Source: an uncultured Actinomycetes bacterium
GTDB lineage: Bacteria; Actinomycetota; CALGFH01
Direction of reading: 5' to 3'
DNA: 29,056 nt
Assembly (NCBI GenBank): GCA_937881255.1
Contig: CALGFH010000111.1
Location: 1-29,056, forward strand
A model generated the notes under the pieces. The model searched no databases. It saw only the letters and a program-made list of their open reading frames with translations, and had not been told where the DNA came from. Shown here piece after piece: positions 1 to 10,252 of this stretch (within the stretch, counting starts at the first letter, position 1; each line of letters opens with the position of its first letter). The position numbers and the translations under genes are program-made.

Positions 1-2
1 CC

Positions 3-704
3 CCGCCGTTCGGGTCGGTGGTCAGCCCCATGGCCCTGGCCGCCGGCGGACCGGCCGACGACGTCCTGCGCGTGGTCGACTGGCTGGCCGCGCTGCTCAC
101 CCAGGTGGCCATCCTGGTCGCGGCCGGGTCGCTGGTCGTCCGGTTCCGCCGCGCCCGCGGGATCGAGCGCCTGCAGCTGCGCTGGGTCGCCCTGGCCGCC
201 GTCCTGGCCGGGGTGGCCGCGATCGGGGTGGCGGCCGGCACCGTGACCGGCATCGAGGCCGTGTGGCTGTGGTCCTCCTACGCCTACATCGTGGTCCTGC
301 CGCTGGTCATCGGCGCCTCGGTCCTGCGCTACCGGCTGTACGACCTGGACCGGATCCTCAGCCGCACCCTGGCCTGGACGCTGCTGACCGTGCTGCTCGG
401 CCTCGGCTACGGCGCGATCGTGGTGCTGCTGGGCCGGCTGCTGCCGGACAGCTCCAGCCTGGCCGTGGCCGGGGCCACCCTGGCCGTTGCCGCCATCTTC
501 CAGCCGGCCCGCCGCCGGGTCCAGGCGGTGGTGGACCGGCGCTTCAACCGCCACCGCTACGACGCCGCCCGGACCATCCAGGCCTTCAGCGGCCGGCTGC
601 GCCAGCAGGTCGACCTGGACAGCCTGTCGGCCGAGCTGCTGGCCGTGACCGACCAGACCATGCAGCCGTCCACCGTGTCCCTGTGGCTGCGGCCCCGGCG
701 CTAA
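3..704 (+). CDS. Multi-pass membrane protein, C-terminal part (gene enters from the left edge)
   Basis: The frame is open to the first base, so the true start lies outside the window and only about 230 residues are visible. At least four hydrophobic segments can be seen, then a short soluble tail. The tail carries YRLYDLDRI, a block QPARRRVQAVVDRRFNRHRY, and an ending on SLWLRPRR. The same blocks in the same order occur in the protein at 7842-8993, so the two are paralogues. From family knowledge, this kind of membrane module with a Y(R/K)LY(D/E)(I/L)DR motif usually sits at the N terminus of actinobacterial histidine kinases. Here the protein stops where the kinase would begin, so it is a sensor-type module without a catalytic domain. 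Function unknown. Its stop codon overlaps the stop of the convergent esterase gene, leaving no room for a terminator between them. Confidence 0.8.
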   Translation, partial: PPFGSVVSPMALAAGGPADDVLRVVDWLAALLTQVAILVAAGSLVVRFRRARGIERLQLRWVALAAVLAGVAAIGVAAGTVTGIEAVWLWSSYAYIVVLPLVIGASVLRYRLYDLDRILSRTLAWTLLTVLLGLGYGAIVVLLGRLLPDSSSLAVAGATLAVAAIFQPARRRVQAVVDRRFNRHRYDAARTIQAFSGRLRQQVDLDSLSAELLAVTDQTMQPSTVSLWLRPRR

Positions 705-1555
705 GGCCCGAGGGCGGCGGCCAGGAAGCGCAGCTGGGCGGGGGCCTGCCGCTGCCAGAAGCCGCCGTCGTGACAGCCCTTGGTGACGGCGATCTCGGCG
801 TCGGGGAGAGCGGCGGCCAGGGCCCGGGTGGCCGGGGCGAACGGGTCGTTGGCGCCGCAGTCGACCTTGACGGCCAGGCCGGCCAGGCGGTCCGCGCCGG
901 CGACCTCGGACCCGGCGGCGGCCACGGCCGGGCTGGTGGCGACCACCGCGGCCAGGCGGCCGGGGTGGGCCTCGGCCAGGCGGAGGGCGCCGCCGCCGCC
1001 CATCGACCAGCCGAGGACGCCGACCTGGCCGGGGGCGGTGCGCAGGCCGAGGCCGGACAGCAGCGGCAGCAGCTCGTCCAGGAGCATGCCGAAGGGGTCG
1101 TCGCCGGCGGCCGGGCTCCAGCCGCTGCCGCGGCCGTCGGCCGAGGCCAGGGCGAGCGGCCGCAGCCGGCCGGGGGGGTCCGGGGAGCCGGTCGCCTGGG
1201 CCAGGTGGTGGTGCAGGCGGAGGCGCTCGAACGGGGTCCGCTCGTTGCCGGCGGCGGCGTGCAGGAGCAGGCAGACGGGCAGCCGGTCCCCAGGGCCGGA
1301 CCCGGGCGGCCAGGCCACCCCGTAGCCGACCGGGCGGCCCCGGCGCCGGGAGGGGAAGCTGGCGAACCGGATCGGGCCGGGGGCGGCGGTGGTCGGGGGC
1401 GGGCCGCCGACGTCGCAGGCCCCCAGCAGCCGGCCCACCCGGTAGCGGCCCGGCAGCACCCCGGCCTGGACCAGCCCGGCCCCGCCGGCCAGGGCCGCGG
1501 CCGCCCCGGCGGCCCCGGCGGCCAGGGCCTGCCTGCGGGTCAGGGTCGGGGCCAT
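701..1555 (-). CDS. Tat-exported alpha/beta-hydrolase, esterase-like
   Basis: This 284-residue protein begins with a twin-arginine signal (TRRQALAAG at residues 5-13) and an Ala/Gly-rich hydrophobic stretch, so folded export through Tat is likely. The mature part reads as an alpha/beta hydrolase of the esterase D / putative-esterase type: a nucleophile elbow GWSMGGG near residue 182, an acidic residue in CGANDPF, and a late histidine in KGCHDGGFW, giving a plausible Ser-Asp-His triad. The substrate cannot be told; carboxyl esters, including mycolyl-type or acyl-sugar esters, are possible. The ATG start is supported by a GGGAGG about eight bases upstream. It lies 40 bases downstream of the large regulator gene on the same strand, so the two may be co-transcribed. 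Fold and export are well supported; the specific activity is unknown. Confidence 0.85.
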   Translation of the reverse strand: MAPTLTRRQALAAGAAGAAAALAGGAGLVQAGVLPGRYRVGRLLGACDVGGPPPTTAAPGPIRFASFPSRRRGRPVGYGVAWPPGSGPGDRLPVCLLLHAAAGNERTPFERLRLHHHLAQATGSPDPPGRLRPLALASADGRGSGWSPAAGDDPFGMLLDELLPLLSGLGLRTAPGQVGVLGWSMGGGGALRLAEAHPGRLAAVVATSPAVAAAGSEVAGADRLAGLAVKVDCGANDPFAPATRALAAALPDAEIAVTKGCHDGGFWQRQAPAQLRFLAAALGP

Positions 1556-1595
1556 CGGCCAAGCCTCCCACAGCCAGGGGGCGGCCGTGGGCCGG

Positions 1596-4547
<2,952 letters not shown>

Positions 4548-4567
4548 GCACCCCCCTCCTCGCCGCC

Positions 4568-4596
4568 ACTCTACGCGGTCACTATGGACCGACCAA
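4568..4596 (-). promoter_or_regulatory. Candidate sigma-70-like promoter of the SARP gene
   Basis: Read on the minus strand, TTGGTC (4596-4591) is followed after 17 bases by TAGAGT (4573-4568), placed about 20 bases ahead of the regulator start. The spacer holds a small inverted repeat, GGTC/GACC (4577-4590), which could be an operator. Spacing is ideal and the boxes are moderate matches. This is pattern matching only; no transcription start is known. Confidence 0.35.
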
Positions 4597-4624
4597 GCAC
4601 CGGGCCGACCAGGAAAACGCGTGC

Positions 4625-4643
4625 CGTGACGGATTCCGTAACG
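4625..4643. promoter_or_regulatory. 19-bp near-perfect palindrome, candidate operator
   Basis: The sequence CGTGACGGATTCCGTAACG equals its own reverse complement except at one symmetric pair in the arms and the two bases around the centre. It lies in the 140-base divergent gap between the SARP gene and the partner-switching operon, 45 bases ahead of the phosphatase start. Its position suits a dimeric regulator controlling one or both directions. Which protein binds is unknown. Confidence 0.4.
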
Positions 4644-4687
4644 ATGCCGGAGCGGTGGGAAGGTACAACCGCTCCCAAGGAGGTGCC

Positions 4688-6313
4688 ATGACCACGATCC
4701 CGAGCAACCTGCGGCGGGTCCTGCGGCGCGAGCCCCGGGTCCGGCCATCGACCGAGCCCGTGGCCGCGCCGCCCGAGCGGGTCGAGGCGCCGCCGGTCGA
4801 GATCGCGCCCAACGACCCGCTGGTCGCCTACTTCTCAGGGGCGACCGGGGCGGTCGACATCGGGGCGCTGCAGCTGGACTCGCCGGCCCTGGAGGGCCTG
4901 CGCGAGGCCGGCATCAAGCTGGTCGTCCCCCTGGTCAGCCAGGGCGAGCTGATCGGCCTGCTCAACCTGGGCCCACGGCGCAGCGAGCAGGAGTACTCAG
5001 CCGACGACCGCAAGCTGCTCAACGACCTGGCCGGCCACGCCGCCCCGGCGGTGCGGGTCGCCCAGCTGGTCCGCGAGCAGGAGGCCGAGGTCCGCCAGCG
5101 TGAGCGGATCGAGCAGGAGCTGCGGGTCGCCCAGCTGATCCAGCAGCAGTTCCTGCCCGAGGAGCTGCCCGACCTGGCCGGCTGGCAGTTCGCGGCCTTC
5201 TACGGCCCGGCCCGCGAGGTCGGCGGCGACTTCTACGACTTCATCAAGCTGCCCGAGGGCCAGATCGGCATCGTGGTCGGCGACGTGACCGACAAGGGCG
5301 TCCCGGCGGCCCTGGTCATGGCCACCACCCACTCGGTCCTGCGGGCCGAGGCGCCCCGGCTGGTCGCCCCCAGCGAGGTCCTCACCCGGGTCAACAACCT
5401 GCTGGTGGACGAGATGCCGGCCCACATGTTCGTGACCTGCCTGTACGCGGTCCTGAACCCCGAGACCGGGCAGCTGCGCTACGCCAACGCCGGCCACAAC
5501 GTCCCCTATGTCAGCACCGAGGGCGGGGTGACCGAGCTGCGGGCCACCGGCATGCCCCTGGGGCTGCTCCCCGAGATGGAGTACGAGGAGAAGGAGGCCA
5601 CCCTCGCCCCCGGCGACACGGTGCTGCTCCACTCCGACGGGCTGGCCGAGGCCCACAACACCTCGCGGGAGATGTTCGGCTTCCCCCGGGTCGCCGCCCT
5701 GACCGGCGAGGCCTCCGACGGCGAGGTGCTGATCGACCGGCTGCTCAAGGAGCTGCAGGACTTCGTCGGCCCCGAGCTGGAGCAGGAGGACGACATCACC
5801 CTGGTCACCCTGGGCCGGCGGGCCGCCGGCGGCGGGCCGGCCGCCCCCGAGGCCCCCGGGCCCGCGGGGGCCGAGCGGCAGCTGGCGTCCTTCGAGGTGG
5901 CCAGCGAGCCCGGCAACGAGCGCCTGGCCATCGACCAGGTGGCCGAGGCGGTGGACGGGCTGGGGCTGGACGGCCCCCGCCTGGAGCGGCTCAAGACCGC
6001 GGTCGGCGAGGCGACCATGAACGCCATCGAGCACGGCAACGGCAACCGGCCGGAGCTGCCGGTCGGGGTCAGCGTGGTCGCCGACGACACCGACGTGAAG
6101 GTGCGGATCACCGACCAGGGCGGCGAGCGTGCCCTGCCCGAGGTCGAGACGCCCGACCTGGAGGCCAAGCTGGCCGGTCTCCAGACCCCGCGGGGCTGGG
6201 GCCTGTTCCTCATCCAGAACATGGTCGACGCCCTCGAGACCGCCGTCGACGAGCAGCACCACACCATCGAGCTGGTCATGCACCTCAAGGAGGCACCAGA
6301 TGCCCGGAGCTGA
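4688..6313 (+). CDS. RsbU/RsbW-type fusion: GAF-like region, SpoIIE phosphatase and anti-sigma kinase domain
   Basis: 541 residues. After a Pro-rich 45-residue leader there is a half-GAF-like region (about 45-125: VVPLVSQGELIGLLNLG), a short coiled helix (128-155), then a PP2C/SpoIIE phosphatase with GGDFYDF (179-185), GDVTDKG (198-204), YANAGHN (265-271), LLHSDG (313-318) and EDDITLV (367-373) supplying the metal-binding acids. The C terminus (about 400-535) is a GHKL ATPase of the RsbW/SpoIIAB type with N-box NAIEHGNGN (445-453), ITDQGG (474-479) and GWGLFLI (503-509). Such enzymes kinase or dephosphorylate STAS antagonists, controlling a sigma factor. The start at 4688 has AAGGAGG (4677-4683) just before it; a start 11 codons earlier is rejected. 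The two STAS genes that follow are the obvious partners. No sigma factor is in view. Confidence 0.92.
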   Translation: MTTIPSNLRRVLRREPRVRPSTEPVAAPPERVEAPPVEIAPNDPLVAYFSGATGAVDIGALQLDSPALEGLREAGIKLVVPLVSQGELIGLLNLGPRRSEQEYSADDRKLLNDLAGHAAPAVRVAQLVREQEAEVRQRERIEQELRVAQLIQQQFLPEELPDLAGWQFAAFYGPAREVGGDFYDFIKLPEGQIGIVVGDVTDKGVPAALVMATTHSVLRAEAPRLVAPSEVLTRVNNLLVDEMPAHMFVTCLYAVLNPETGQLRYANAGHNVPYVSTEGGVTELRATGMPLGLLPEMEYEEKEATLAPGDTVLLHSDGLAEAHNTSREMFGFPRVAALTGEASDGEVLIDRLLKELQDFVGPELEQEDDITLVTLGRRAAGGGPAAPEAPGPAGAERQLASFEVASEPGNERLAIDQVAEAVDGLGLDGPRLERLKTAVGEATMNAIEHGNGNRPELPVGVSVVADDTDVKVRITDQGGERALPEVETPDLEAKLAGLQTPRGWGLFLIQNMVDALETAVDEQHHTIELVMHLKEAPDARS

Positions 6314-6656
6314 GTTCGGGGCCGAGGTCCGATCCCACGACAGCACCGGGGTGATCGACCTGCGCGGCGAGATCAACCTCGGTGCCGACCAGGCCCTGCT
6401 GGCCGCCTACGAGCGGGCCGCCCAGGACGACCCCCGCACGGTCGTGCTGAACTTCGCCAGCGTGGACTACATCAACTCCACCGGCATCGCCCTGATCGTC
6501 GGGCTGCTGGCCAGGGCCCGCAAGGAGCACCGGACGGTGCGCGCCTTCGGGCTCAGCGAGCACTACCGCCAGATCTTCGCCATCACCCGCCTGAGCGACT
6601 TCATGGGGATCTACGCCGACGAGGACAGCGCGGTCACCGCCACTGTCTCCACCTGA
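6300..6656 (+). CDS. STAS-domain anti-sigma factor antagonist (first copy)
   Basis: 118 residues, a single STAS domain of the SpoIIAA/RsbV type. The core is TVVLNFASVDYINSTGIALIV (about residues 48-68), in which NSTG (59-62) stands where SpoIIAA has DSSG, so Ser60 or Thr61 is the likely phosphorylation site. The ATG overlaps the end of the phosphatase-kinase gene by 14 bases and has AAGGAGG at 6287-6293, so translation is probably coupled. It should bind the kinase domain when unphosphorylated and be reset by the SpoIIE domain. The block FGLSEHYRQIF is repeated almost exactly in the next gene, showing a local duplication. Confidence 0.93.
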   Translation: MPGAEFGAEVRSHDSTGVIDLRGEINLGADQALLAAYERAAQDDPRTVVLNFASVDYINSTGIALIVGLLARARKEHRTVRAFGLSEHYRQIFAITRLSDFMGIYADEDSAVTATVST

Positions 6657-6689
6657 ACCCGCCGGTCCAGCAAAAGGGAGGGCCAAGCA

Positions 6690-7049
6690 ATGACCGAGGG
6701 CAGTCTCATCACCGATGTCCGCGAGCTGTCGAGCCGGGCCAGCGTCATCGACTTCAAGGGCGACGTCACCGCGTCGTCCGAGAAGGCCCTGGCCGACGCC
6801 TACACCAGGGCCAGCGGCAAGTTCACCCGCACCATCGTCCTCAACTTCAGCGGCCTGGAGTACATGAACAGTGGCGGCATCGGGATGCTGGTGACGCTGC
6901 TGGTCCGGGCCAACCGCCAGCGCCAGCGGCTGGTCGCCTTCGGGCTGAACGAGCACTACCGGCAGATCTTCGAGCTGACCCGCCTGGACGAGGCGATCGG
7001 CATCTTCGACACCGAGGCCGAGGCGTTCGCCGAGGCCGACGCACCCTGA
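6690..7049 (+). CDS. STAS-domain anti-sigma factor antagonist (second copy, altered phosphosite)
   Basis: 119 residues, a second STAS protein and a paralogue of the preceding one (shared FGLNEHYRQIFELTRLDE and the LNFSGLEYMN strand-loop). The phosphorylation loop reads NSGG (60-63) instead of NSTG or DSSG: Ser61 remains but the residue aligned with the phosphorylated Ser58 of SpoIIAA is glycine. It may therefore be phosphorylated only on Ser61, or act as a constitutive antagonist or scaffold. A ribosome-binding site AAAGGGAGGG precedes the ATG. The gap to the previous gene is 33 bases, so it belongs to the same operon. Confidence 0.92.
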   Translation: MTEGSLITDVRELSSRASVIDFKGDVTASSEKALADAYTRASGKFTRTIVLNFSGLEYMNSGGIGMLVTLLVRANRQRQRLVAFGLNEHYRQIFELTRLDEAIGIFDTEAEAFAEADAP

Positions 7050-7065
7050 CCCGAGGAGCACCACC

Positions 7066-7845
7066 ATGAGCACCGAGGACCCCGTCGCCGCCGAGGAGGC
7101 CGCCCCAGCGGCGTCCCGGGACGCGGCCTACTGGGCCAAGAACGTCACCACCCTGAAGCTGGGCGAGGTCCCGGCCGAGGCCGTCAACCTCAACGTCACC
7201 GGCCGGCGGGTGGTCGGCCCGGTCCAGGGCTTCGGCAAGATGTGGCAGAAGACGATGCGGGTCGAGCTGCGCGGCGCCGACGTCTCCCCGGCCGAGGTCA
7301 TCAAGCTCTGGAAGGCCGAGTTCCAGCGGTTCTGGCCGGAGCGCAACTGGTTCTACGCGCCCCTTGAGGGCATCGCCCCCGGCGAGGTGGCCCTGCTCAA
7401 CCTGGGCCTGCCCGGCCGGATGAAGCTGTCCACCGGGGTGCTGGTGCTGTACGCCGACGACGAGTCGTTCACCCTCATGACCCCCGAGGGGCACATGCTG
7501 GCCGGCTGGATCACCTTCTCGGCCGAGACCTCCGGCGGCGTCACCGTCGTCCAGATCCAGGCCCTTGAGCGCACCAACGACCCGCTCTACGAGCTCGGCT
7601 ACGTGTTCGGCGGCAACCGCCTGAACAGCCGGTTCTGGGTCCAGACGGCCGAGAACCTGGCCCGCCACCTCGGGGTCGAGCCCCAGGTCGAGTCCCAGGT
7701 GGTCTGCGTCGACCGCCGCCGCCAGTGGCGCAAGGCCGGCAACATCTCCAAGAACGCGGCCGTCCGCACCTTCGTCTGGACCCTGGGCACGCCGGTGCGC
7801 TGGCTGCGCCGGCCCTTCACCCGGCGGCGCGCCGGCCAACCGTGA
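7066..7845 (+). CDS. Conserved protein of unknown function (259 residues), possible SRPBCC-like fold
   Basis: I do not recognise a named family with certainty. The N terminus is short and acidic/Ala-rich; the rest is a soluble domain with alternating strands and striking motifs: VGPVQGFGKMWQKT, FWPERNWFYAPLEGIAPGE, VLVLYADDESFTLMTPEGHM and AGWITFSAE. The pattern of paired beta strands with a large aromatic content and a final basic tail (RRPFTRRRAGQP) suggests a lipid- or ligand-binding cavity protein such as an SRPBCC/START-like fold, but this is inference. It starts 16 bases after the second STAS gene (AGGAG at 7053-7057) and its stop overlaps the next start as GTGA, so it belongs to the partner-switching operon and may be its output or ligand sensor. 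Confidence 0.8.
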   Translation: MSTEDPVAAEEAAPAASRDAAYWAKNVTTLKLGEVPAEAVNLNVTGRRVVGPVQGFGKMWQKTMRVELRGADVSPAEVIKLWKAEFQRFWPERNWFYAPLEGIAPGEVALLNLGLPGRMKLSTGVLVLYADDESFTLMTPEGHMLAGWITFSAETSGGVTVVQIQALERTNDPLYELGYVFGGNRLNSRFWVQTAENLARHLGVEPQVESQVVCVDRRRQWRKAGNISKNAAVRTFVWTLGTPVRWLRRPFTRRRAGQP

Positions 7846-8993
7846 CCCCCCGGGCCGCCGTCCGGCTGGCCTGGGGCCTGTGGGGGCTGGCCCTCGGGCT
7901 GATCGGGGTCGCCCTGGCCGTCAACGCGGCCTATGCGGTGCGGAGCTTTGTCGGCGTGCTGGTCGTGCTCAGCCTGGCCTTCCTCACCGTCGGGGCGTTC
8001 CTGGCCGGCCGCCGGCCCGCCAACGCCGTCGGCTGGCTGCTGCTCGGCTGGGGCATGGTGATGGCCTTCGCCACCTTCACCAGCTCCTATGTCGAGCGGG
8101 GGGTGGTCAGCGACCCCGGCTCGCTGCCCGGCCCGGCCTGGGTGGCCTGGGCGGAGGCGGTGGTCTGGCACCCCGCGTTCTCGCTGCTGGCCTTTCTGCT
8201 GCTGCTGTTCCCCCACGGCCGGCTGCCGTCGCGGCGCTGGCGGCCGTTCGCCTATCTGGTCGTGACCGTCTACCTGACCCTGTCGCTGAGCGCCGCCTTC
8301 TCCCCCGGCGCCGTCGAGCTCTACTACCCGGAGGTCACCCCGCCGGTGCAGCTGCCGGTGGCCGGCCTGGCCGACCCGCTCTTCGGCACGCTGCTCGTCG
8401 GCCAGCTCGGCGTGCTCGGCGTGTGCCTGCTGTCGCTGGTCCTGCGCCTGCGGCGCGCCTCCGGGGAGGAGCGCCAGCAGGTCAAGTGGTTCGTGTACAC
8501 GGTGGTCACGGCCATCCTGATCTTCGTGACCAGCACCCTGATCATCGGCGCCGGGGTCCTGTTCCCGCTGTTCGGCCTGATCCCGGTGGCGGTGGCGATC
8601 GCCGTCTTCAAGTACCGGCTGTACGAGATCGACCGGCTGATCAACCGGACCCTGGTCTACGGGCTGCTGACCGCCCTGCTGGTCGGCGTCTACGCCGGCC
8701 TGGTGTTCCTGCTCGGGCGGCTGCTCGACCCGGCCACCGGCGACTCGGCCCTGGCCGTGGCCGCCTCCACCCTGGCCGTGGCCGCCCTGTTCCAGCCGGC
8801 CCGGCGCCGCCTCCAGGGGCTGGTCGACCGCCGCTTCAACCGCGGCCGCTACGACGCCGCCCAGACGGTGGAGCGCTTCAGCGGCCGCCTCCGCGACCAG
8901 GTCGACCTGGACACCCTCTCGGCCGAGCTGCTTGGCGTGGTCGACCACACCGTCCAGCCGGCCTCGGCCTCGCTCTGGCTGCGCCGCCGGTAG
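7842..8993 (+). CDS. Multi-pass membrane protein, kinase-less sensor module (paralogue of the 5'-edge gene)
   Basis: 383 residues with about eight hydrophobic segments, then a short cytoplasmic tail. The start is GTG at 7842, overlapping the previous stop as GTGA; upstream in-frame codons are shadow of the previous gene. The landmark motifs are KYRLYEIDRLINRTLVYG, QPARRRLQGLVDRRFNRGRYDA and a C-terminal SLWLRRR. In many actinobacterial histidine kinases this region precedes the HisKA_3 domain; here the protein ends at that point, with no kinase. The paralogue at the left edge ends in the same way, so this is a stand-alone form and not a random truncation. Its place at the end of the partner-switching operon suggests it could signal to, or recruit, the phosphatase-kinase protein. 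Confidence 0.85.
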   Translation: MTPRAAVRLAWGLWGLALGLIGVALAVNAAYAVRSFVGVLVVLSLAFLTVGAFLAGRRPANAVGWLLLGWGMVMAFATFTSSYVERGVVSDPGSLPGPAWVAWAEAVVWHPAFSLLAFLLLLFPHGRLPSRRWRPFAYLVVTVYLTLSLSAAFSPGAVELYYPEVTPPVQLPVAGLADPLFGTLLVGQLGVLGVCLLSLVLRLRRASGEERQQVKWFVYTVVTAILIFVTSTLIIGAGVLFPLFGLIPVAVAIAVFKYRLYEIDRLINRTLVYGLLTALLVGVYAGLVFLLGRLLDPATGDSALAVAASTLAVAALFQPARRRLQGLVDRRFNRGRYDAAQTVERFSGRLRDQVDLDTLSAELLGVVDHTVQPASASLWLRRR

Positions 8994-9055
8994 CCGGGCG
9001 CCCCGGTTCGGGTTCGGCTAGGCTCCCCGGAGGTTCCCGGCGGAGGAGGGTCCTC

Positions 9056-10252
9056 GTGACTGATGGCCCGGGGCGGGCCTTTGCGCTCACGGCCGCGCAG
9101 GAGCGGCTGGTGGGCGAGGTGCGGGAGCTGGCCAGGGAGGTGCTGGTCCCGCTGGTGGCGGGTGGGCGGCCCGGGCGGGTGAACCGGGAGCTGGTCCGGG
9201 CCCTCGGGGACCACGGGCTGCTGGGGCGGCTGCTCCCCGCCGACCCCGACGGGCCGGGGGCGTCGGCGATGGAGCTGTGCCTGCTGCGGGAGGCGCTGGC
9301 CCGGGAGTCGACCGAGGCCGAGACGGCGCTGGCCCTGCAGGGGCTGGGCGGGCATCCGATCGCGGCCGCCGGGAGCGCGGCCGTGCGGGGGCGGTACCTT
9401 CCCGAGCTGGCGGCCGGGCGGGCGGTGGCGGCGTTCGCGCTGTCGGAGCCGGAGGCCGGGTCGGACGCGGGCGGGCTGGAGCTGCGGGCCGAGGCGGACG
9501 GCGACGGGTTCCGCCTGTCGGGGGTCAAGGCGTGGATCTCCAACGCCCCCGAGGCCGACGTGTACACGCTGTTCGCCCGGACCACCCCCGGGGCCCGGTC
9601 GCGGGGGATCACCGCGTTCGCCGTGCCCGGGGACGCGCCCGGGCTGGGCGGGGAGGCGCTGGAGCTGCTGGCCCCCCACGCCATCGGGCGCCTCGAGCTG
9701 GACGGGGTGCTGGCCGGGCCCGAGCAGGTGCTCGGCCGGGTCGACCAGGGGTTCGGGCTGGCCATGGCCACCCTCGACCGGTTCCGGCCGAGCGTGGGGG
9801 CGTTCGCCGTCGGCATGGCCCAGGCCGCCCTGGAGGTGGCCGTGGCCCACGCCGCCGGGCGGCGGGCCTTCGGGCGGCCGCTGGCCGAGTTCCAGGCGGT
9901 GGCCCACGCCCTGGCCGAGGCGGCCACCCGGACCCAGGCGGCCCGGCTGCTGGTCTACGAGGCGGCCAGCCGGTATGACGCCGACCCGGCCGCTGTTGGG
10001 GTCACCGCGGCCGCGGCCATGGCCAAGCTGTACGCCACCGAGACCGCCCAGGCCGTGGTCGACCAGGCCGTCCAGGTCCTCGGGGCCCGGGCCCTGGAGC
10101 GCGGCCACCTGCTGGAGCACCTGTACCGGGAGGTCCGCGCCCCCCGCATCTACGAGGGGACCTCCGAGATCCAGCGGAGCATCATCGCCCGCGAGCTGTT
10201 CCGCGCTACCGTGGGGCCCGGCGCGAAGGGGGGCGAGGAGGGACCACGATGA
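9056..10252 (+). CDS. Acyl-CoA dehydrogenase
   Basis: 398 residues, full length for the family. Motifs: FALSEPEAGSDA (127-138) at the flavin/acyl-CoA site, KAWISNA (158-164), GRRAFGRPLAEFQA (268-281), QAVQVLGARA (337-346) and RIYEGTSEIQR (364-374), where Glu367 is the likely catalytic base. FAD-dependent oxidation of an acyl-CoA to the 2,3-enoyl-CoA is expected; the chain or ring substrate is unknown. The GTG start at 9056 is chosen because GGAGGAGGG lies just upstream and the family N terminus begins here; the long open frame upstream is a shadow of the membrane protein gene. First gene of a four-gene operon: its TGA overlaps the next ATG. Confidence 0.93.
   Translation: MTDGPGRAFALTAAQERLVGEVRELAREVLVPLVAGGRPGRVNRELVRALGDHGLLGRLLPADPDGPGASAMELCLLREALARESTEAETALALQGLGGHPIAAAGSAAVRGRYLPELAAGRAVAAFALSEPEAGSDAGGLELRAEADGDGFRLSGVKAWISNAPEADVYTLFARTTPGARSRGITAFAVPGDAPGLGGEALELLAPHAIGRLELDGVLAGPEQVLGRVDQGFGLAMATLDRFRPSVGAFAVGMAQAALEVAVAHAAGRRAFGRPLAEFQAVAHALAEAATRTQAARLLVYEAASRYDADPAAVGVTAAAAMAKLYATETAQAVVDQAVQVLGARALERGHLLEHLYREVRAPRIYEGTSEIQRSIIARELFRATVGPGAKGGEEGPR

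Noticed and set aside
4655..4687. Earlier ATG for the phosphatase-kinase fusion
   Set aside because: It lacks a ribosome-binding site and lies upstream of AAGGAGG, which serves the ATG at 4688.
7880..9055. Long in-frame extension upstream of the first acyl-CoA dehydrogenase
   Set aside because: It is an Arg/Pro/Gly-rich shadow of the membrane protein gene; the family N terminus and a strong ribosome-binding site support the GTG at 9056.
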